Shown: positions 36,296 through 38,985 of the stretch, one piece after another | How the letters are laid out: each line of letters begins with the position of its first letter | Numbering within the stretch: the stretch's first letter is position 1 | Source: an uncultured Alphaproteobacteria bacterium | Lineage (GTDB): Bacteria; Pseudomonadota; Alphaproteobacteria; HIMB59 | Reading direction: 5' to 3' | Assembly: GCA_902617465.1 (NCBI GenBank) | Contig: CACMWO010000005.1 | Location: 1-38,985 of the forward strand | DNA: 38,985 bases | Made by a program: the position numbers and the translations under genes | The notes under the pieces: model-generated | Told to the model about the DNA's origin: nothing | Databases searched by the model: none | What the model saw: only the letters and a program-made list of their open reading frames with translations

Positions 36296-37574
36296 TTTTA
36301 CAAGTAAATTTGCAGACCGTAAAATTGGCCCAAAGTTTTTCGAAACAATTAACCAAAATTTTGAAAATCAAGTATACAAACCTAGACTCTATGAAGAAAA
36401 AATTGACTTCGACCGTTTGCGTATGTACCGACTCAATAGAGTTTTAGAGCAACTACGATTAAATAATGTTGGTGCTTGCATATTATTTGATCCGATCAAT
36501 ATAAGGTATGCAACCGACAGTAGAAATATGAGTTTATTTACAATGCATGAACTCGTGCGATTCGTATTTATTTCTGCAGAGGGAAAAGTAATACTATTTG
36601 ATTATCCAAAGAGCGAGCATCTCTCAGAACATTTATGCACGATTGATGATATTCGAGCAGTTGATAGTTGGGATTTTTTTTCAGCAAATAATTTTGTTGA
36701 TAAAAATGCAAAAAAATGGGCTGGCACTGTTCAAGATTTAATGAGAGAGCATTCACCTGATAATAATTGCCTTGCAATAGATGTTTCCGATCCAGTTGGA
36801 ATACAAATGTTACTTAAACAGTTTAATGTTAAACTAGTGAACGCCCAAAAGTATATTGAGCTTGCAAGATCTATTAAATCTGATGATGAGTTAATTTGCA
36901 TGAAAGCTTCTATTGAGACTGCTGAAAAAGGAATGTGGCTAATGAGACACAAACTTCAGGCAGGTATGACAGAAGAAGAACTTTGGTCATACATGCATAA
37001 AGTCAATATTGAAAATGGTGGGGAATGGTTTGAGACTCGTCTTTTAGTATCTGGACCACGAACAAATCCTTGGCTTCAAGAATGCAGTAACAGAGTCATT
37101 GAGTCTGGAGATTTAGTTGCTTTTGACACAGATATGGTTGGACCGTACGGTTACTGTGCTGATATCTCTCGAACCTTTGTTGAGGGCAATCGTCTAAATG
37201 ATGAACAAAAAAGGCTCTACTCAATGTCTTTAGAGCATATTAATCATAACAAATCTCTGATTAAAGCTGGTGTAAATTTTAGAGAATTTGCAGAAAAATC
37301 CTGGAAATTGCCTGATAATTGCTACGATAATCATTATCCATGCATTATTCATGGTGTCGGTCTTTGTGATGAATGGCCACTTGTTGCTTACCCAAATAGA
37401 GATTTTAGCAACGCGGATTACTCAGCCAATTTTGAGGAAAATATGACTATCTGTGTAGAGAGTTATGTTGGTGAAGTTGGCGGCAAAGAAGGAATTAAAC
37501 TTGAGGATCAGTTCGTTGTAACCAAAGATGGCTTGAAGCAACTAAGTTCATTTCCTTATGAGATAGATATCTAA
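36288..37574 (+). CDS. dddP: DddP-like DMSP lyase (M24 metallopeptidase superfamily)
   Basis: Close to remembered DddP motifs: FDPINIRYATDSRNM, GGEWFETRLLVSGPRTNPWLQEC, FDTDMVGPYGYCADIS, IIHGVGLCDEWPLVAYP, CVESYVGEVGG, GIKLEDQ. Likely start is ATG 36288 rather than 36258. Confidence 0.87.
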   Translation: MSNFTSKFADRKIGPKFFETINQNFENQVYKPRLYEEKIDFDRLRMYRLNRVLEQLRLNNVGACILFDPINIRYATDSRNMSLFTMHELVRFVFISAEGKVILFDYPKSEHLSEHLCTIDDIRAVDSWDFFSANNFVDKNAKKWAGTVQDLMREHSPDNNCLAIDVSDPVGIQMLLKQFNVKLVNAQKYIELARSIKSDDELICMKASIETAEKGMWLMRHKLQAGMTEEELWSYMHKVNIENGGEWFETRLLVSGPRTNPWLQECSNRVIESGDLVAFDTDMVGPYGYCADISRTFVEGNRLNDEQKRLYSMSLEHINHNKSLIKAGVNFREFAEKSWKLPDNCYDNHYPCIIHGVGLCDEWPLVAYPNRDFSNADYSANFEENMTICVESYVGEVGGKEGIKLEDQFVVTKDGLKQLSSFPYEIDI

Positions 37575-37575
37575 A

Positions 37576-37896
37576 CTGATTGGATATTTTTATTTAGCTG
37601 CAGCGGTCTTCTTCGGGATACTTTCAAATAATTTTGCAAAAATATCAAATGGATACGAGAAATTCATACCAACCTCACTAAGTGCTATTTCCATAGTAAT
37701 CGCGGTCTTTTTTATTTCTAAGGTAATGAAGTTTTTACCAATGGGAATTGCCTATGCCTCTTATGCTGGTTTAGTGATTTTTGGAACGTTCATATTAAGT
37801 ATAATTAAGTTTGGTCAGAGTCCAAACTTATTTGGAATTCTTGGTTGTGGGCTGATTATACTTGGTATTGTTATGGTAAACGCTCTGGGTAAATAA
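37576..37896 (+). CDS. Small multidrug resistance (SMR/EmrE-like) family protein with non-ATG start
   Basis: Own translation: LIGYFYLAAAVFFGILSNNFAKISNGYEKFIPTSLSAISIVIAVFFISKVMKFLPMGIAYASYAGLVIFGTFILSIIKFGQSPNLFGILGCGLIILGIVMVNALGK*; four TM segments, PMGIAYASYAG matches the SMR PTGIAYAIWSG motif. Absent from the ORF track. Confidence 0.75.
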   Translation: MIGYFYLAAAVFFGILSNNFAKISNGYEKFIPTSLSAISIVIAVFFISKVMKFLPMGIAYASYAGLVIFGTFILSIIKFGQSPNLFGILGCGLIILGIVMVNALGK

Positions 37897-38790
37897 TTAC
37901 TTCATTCCAGTCATAGTAATACCTTCAACAAATCTTTTTTGAGCAACTATGAAAGCCACAATAAGTGGAATGGTAACAGTAACAATCGACGCCATCATAG
38001 GTCCAAATTCATCACTATCTATACCACCTCTAAATTCTCTAATACCAAGTGGTGGTGTAAATAAATCACGATTACCTGTGATAACAATCCTAGGCCAAAA
38101 ATAATCATTCCAGTGAGCAACAACTGAGAAAATTGCAAAAGCTAGTAACGCTGGTATAGCTACAGGAAGCATGACTTTCCAAACAATAGAATATTCTCCC
38201 ATACCATCCATCCTTGCAGCATCAATTAGTTCATCTGGTACTGTCATAAAGAATTGCCGCATTAGAAAAATTCCAAACACAGATATCGTCCACGGTATTA
38301 TTAAGGCTGCATAGGTATCCACCAGTCCAGCTTTTGCTAACATGACATACAACGGTAAAGCGATTGCATGTACAGGTATTAATAAACAGAACAGAACCAT
38401 TGAAAAGACAAATTCCCTGCCTTTAAACCTAAGCTTGGCTAGTGCATAAGAACATGGAAGTGCAATCAATACTTGTATTAAAAAGATTGAAACAGTCACA
38501 ATCAAACCGTTCATTAAATACCTTGGAATTGGGGCTTTTTTGAATGCAAACCAGAAATTGTATTTATAAGGTCGCATTGTGCATACCTCTTCAGTGTATC
38601 CGTGCTTAGTACAAACTGGGAATGTTTGAATCTCCTGTGCTCCGACTAAACCTCCAGATATTGACTGAATTTCTTGTTGAGATTTAAGTGACATTGAAAC
38701 CATCATGTAGAATGGGATCAACACAATTAATGCTCCAATGATGAGCAGCCCATGCTTCCATGACTCTCCAATATAATGTCTAGCTAACAT
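37897..38790 (-). CDS. Sugar ABC transporter permease (MalG/UgpE-like)
   Basis: DELIDAARMDGMGEYSIVWKVMLPVAIPALLAFAIF EAA motif. Start MLARHYIG at 38790 is preferred over 38814, directly after the upstream permease stop. Confidence 0.9.
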   Translation of the reverse strand: MLARHYIGESWKHGLLIIGALIVLIPFYMMVSMSLKSQQEIQSISGGLVGAQEIQTFPVCTKHGYTEEVCTMRPYKYNFWFAFKKAPIPRYLMNGLIVTVSIFLIQVLIALPCSYALAKLRFKGREFVFSMVLFCLLIPVHAIALPLYVMLAKAGLVDTYAALIIPWTISVFGIFLMRQFFMTVPDELIDAARMDGMGEYSIVWKVMLPVAIPALLAFAIFSVVAHWNDYFWPRIVITGNRDLFTPPLGIREFRGGIDSDEFGPMMASIVTVTIPLIVAFIVAQKRFVEGITMTGMK

Positions 38791-38791
38791 T

Positions 38792-38985
38792 TTAGTAATG
38801 TACCCTTTTCTCAATCACATATCTTTGGAAGAATGTTAGCAAGATTATAAAAATTATAAACACAACAGTAATCGCTGCACCAATACTTGTAATATTTTGT
38901 TGAATTGCTTTTTCAAAAATTGCGTACATCATTACATACGTTGTTTTGGCAGGACCTCCTTTTGTAAGAATTTCAATTGTGTCAA
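38792..38985 (-). CDS. Sugar ABC transporter permease (MalF/UgpA-like), C-terminal fragment cut by window edge
   Basis: Own translation: DTIEILTKGGPAKTTYVMMYAIFEKAIQQNITSIGAAITVVFIIFIILLTFFQRYVIEKRVHY*; TKGGP motif typical of MalF-like C-termini. Confidence 0.88.
   Translation of the reverse strand, partial: DTIEILTKGGPAKTTYVMMYAIFEKAIQQNITSIGAAITVVFIIFIILLTFFQRYVIEKRVHY

Overview
AT-rich 39 kb bacterial window. The streamlined, operon-dense layout looks like a marine alphaproteobacterium (inference from composition and gene content only). It is dominated by carbohydrate uptake and catabolism. From left to right: (1) a rhamnose-type ABC transporter (ATPase cut by the left edge, plus binding protein), divergent from an operon of bifunctional rhamnulose-P aldolase/SDR, FGGY kinase and FMN-dependent lactate dehydrogenase; (2) a small island with a secreted hypothetical protein, SNase-like nuclease, DUF4396-like membrane protein, CsoR-type metal sensor and cytochrome c; (3) an alpha-glucoside-type ABC transporter with GH4, GH1 and GH42 glycosidases and a MalK/UgpC-type ATPase; (4) an isolated IolD-like ThDP enzyme plus SDR, a 2-hydroxyacid dehydrogenase and an SMP-30 lactonase; (5) a galactoside operon (SBP, two permeases, GH4 alpha-galactosidase, galT, galK) with galE; (6) a second class II aldolase/FGGY kinase pair, a PQQ-type sugar dehydrogenase and a ferredoxin-NADP reductase; (7) a methyltransferase-like gene overlapping a strong dddP (DMSP lyase) homologue, followed by an unannotated SMR-family gene; (8) part of another sugar ABC transporter at the right edge. 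Best leads: the methyltransferase-dddP-SMR cluster, including an SMR protein missing the canonical membrane Glu; stem-loops after all three binding-protein genes; the isolated IolD module; the CsoR/DUF4396/cytochrome c island with a perfect inverted repeat in its divergent promoter; and a 30-aa single-TM micro-ORF. No CRISPR arrays, rRNA, tRNA or transposases were recognised.
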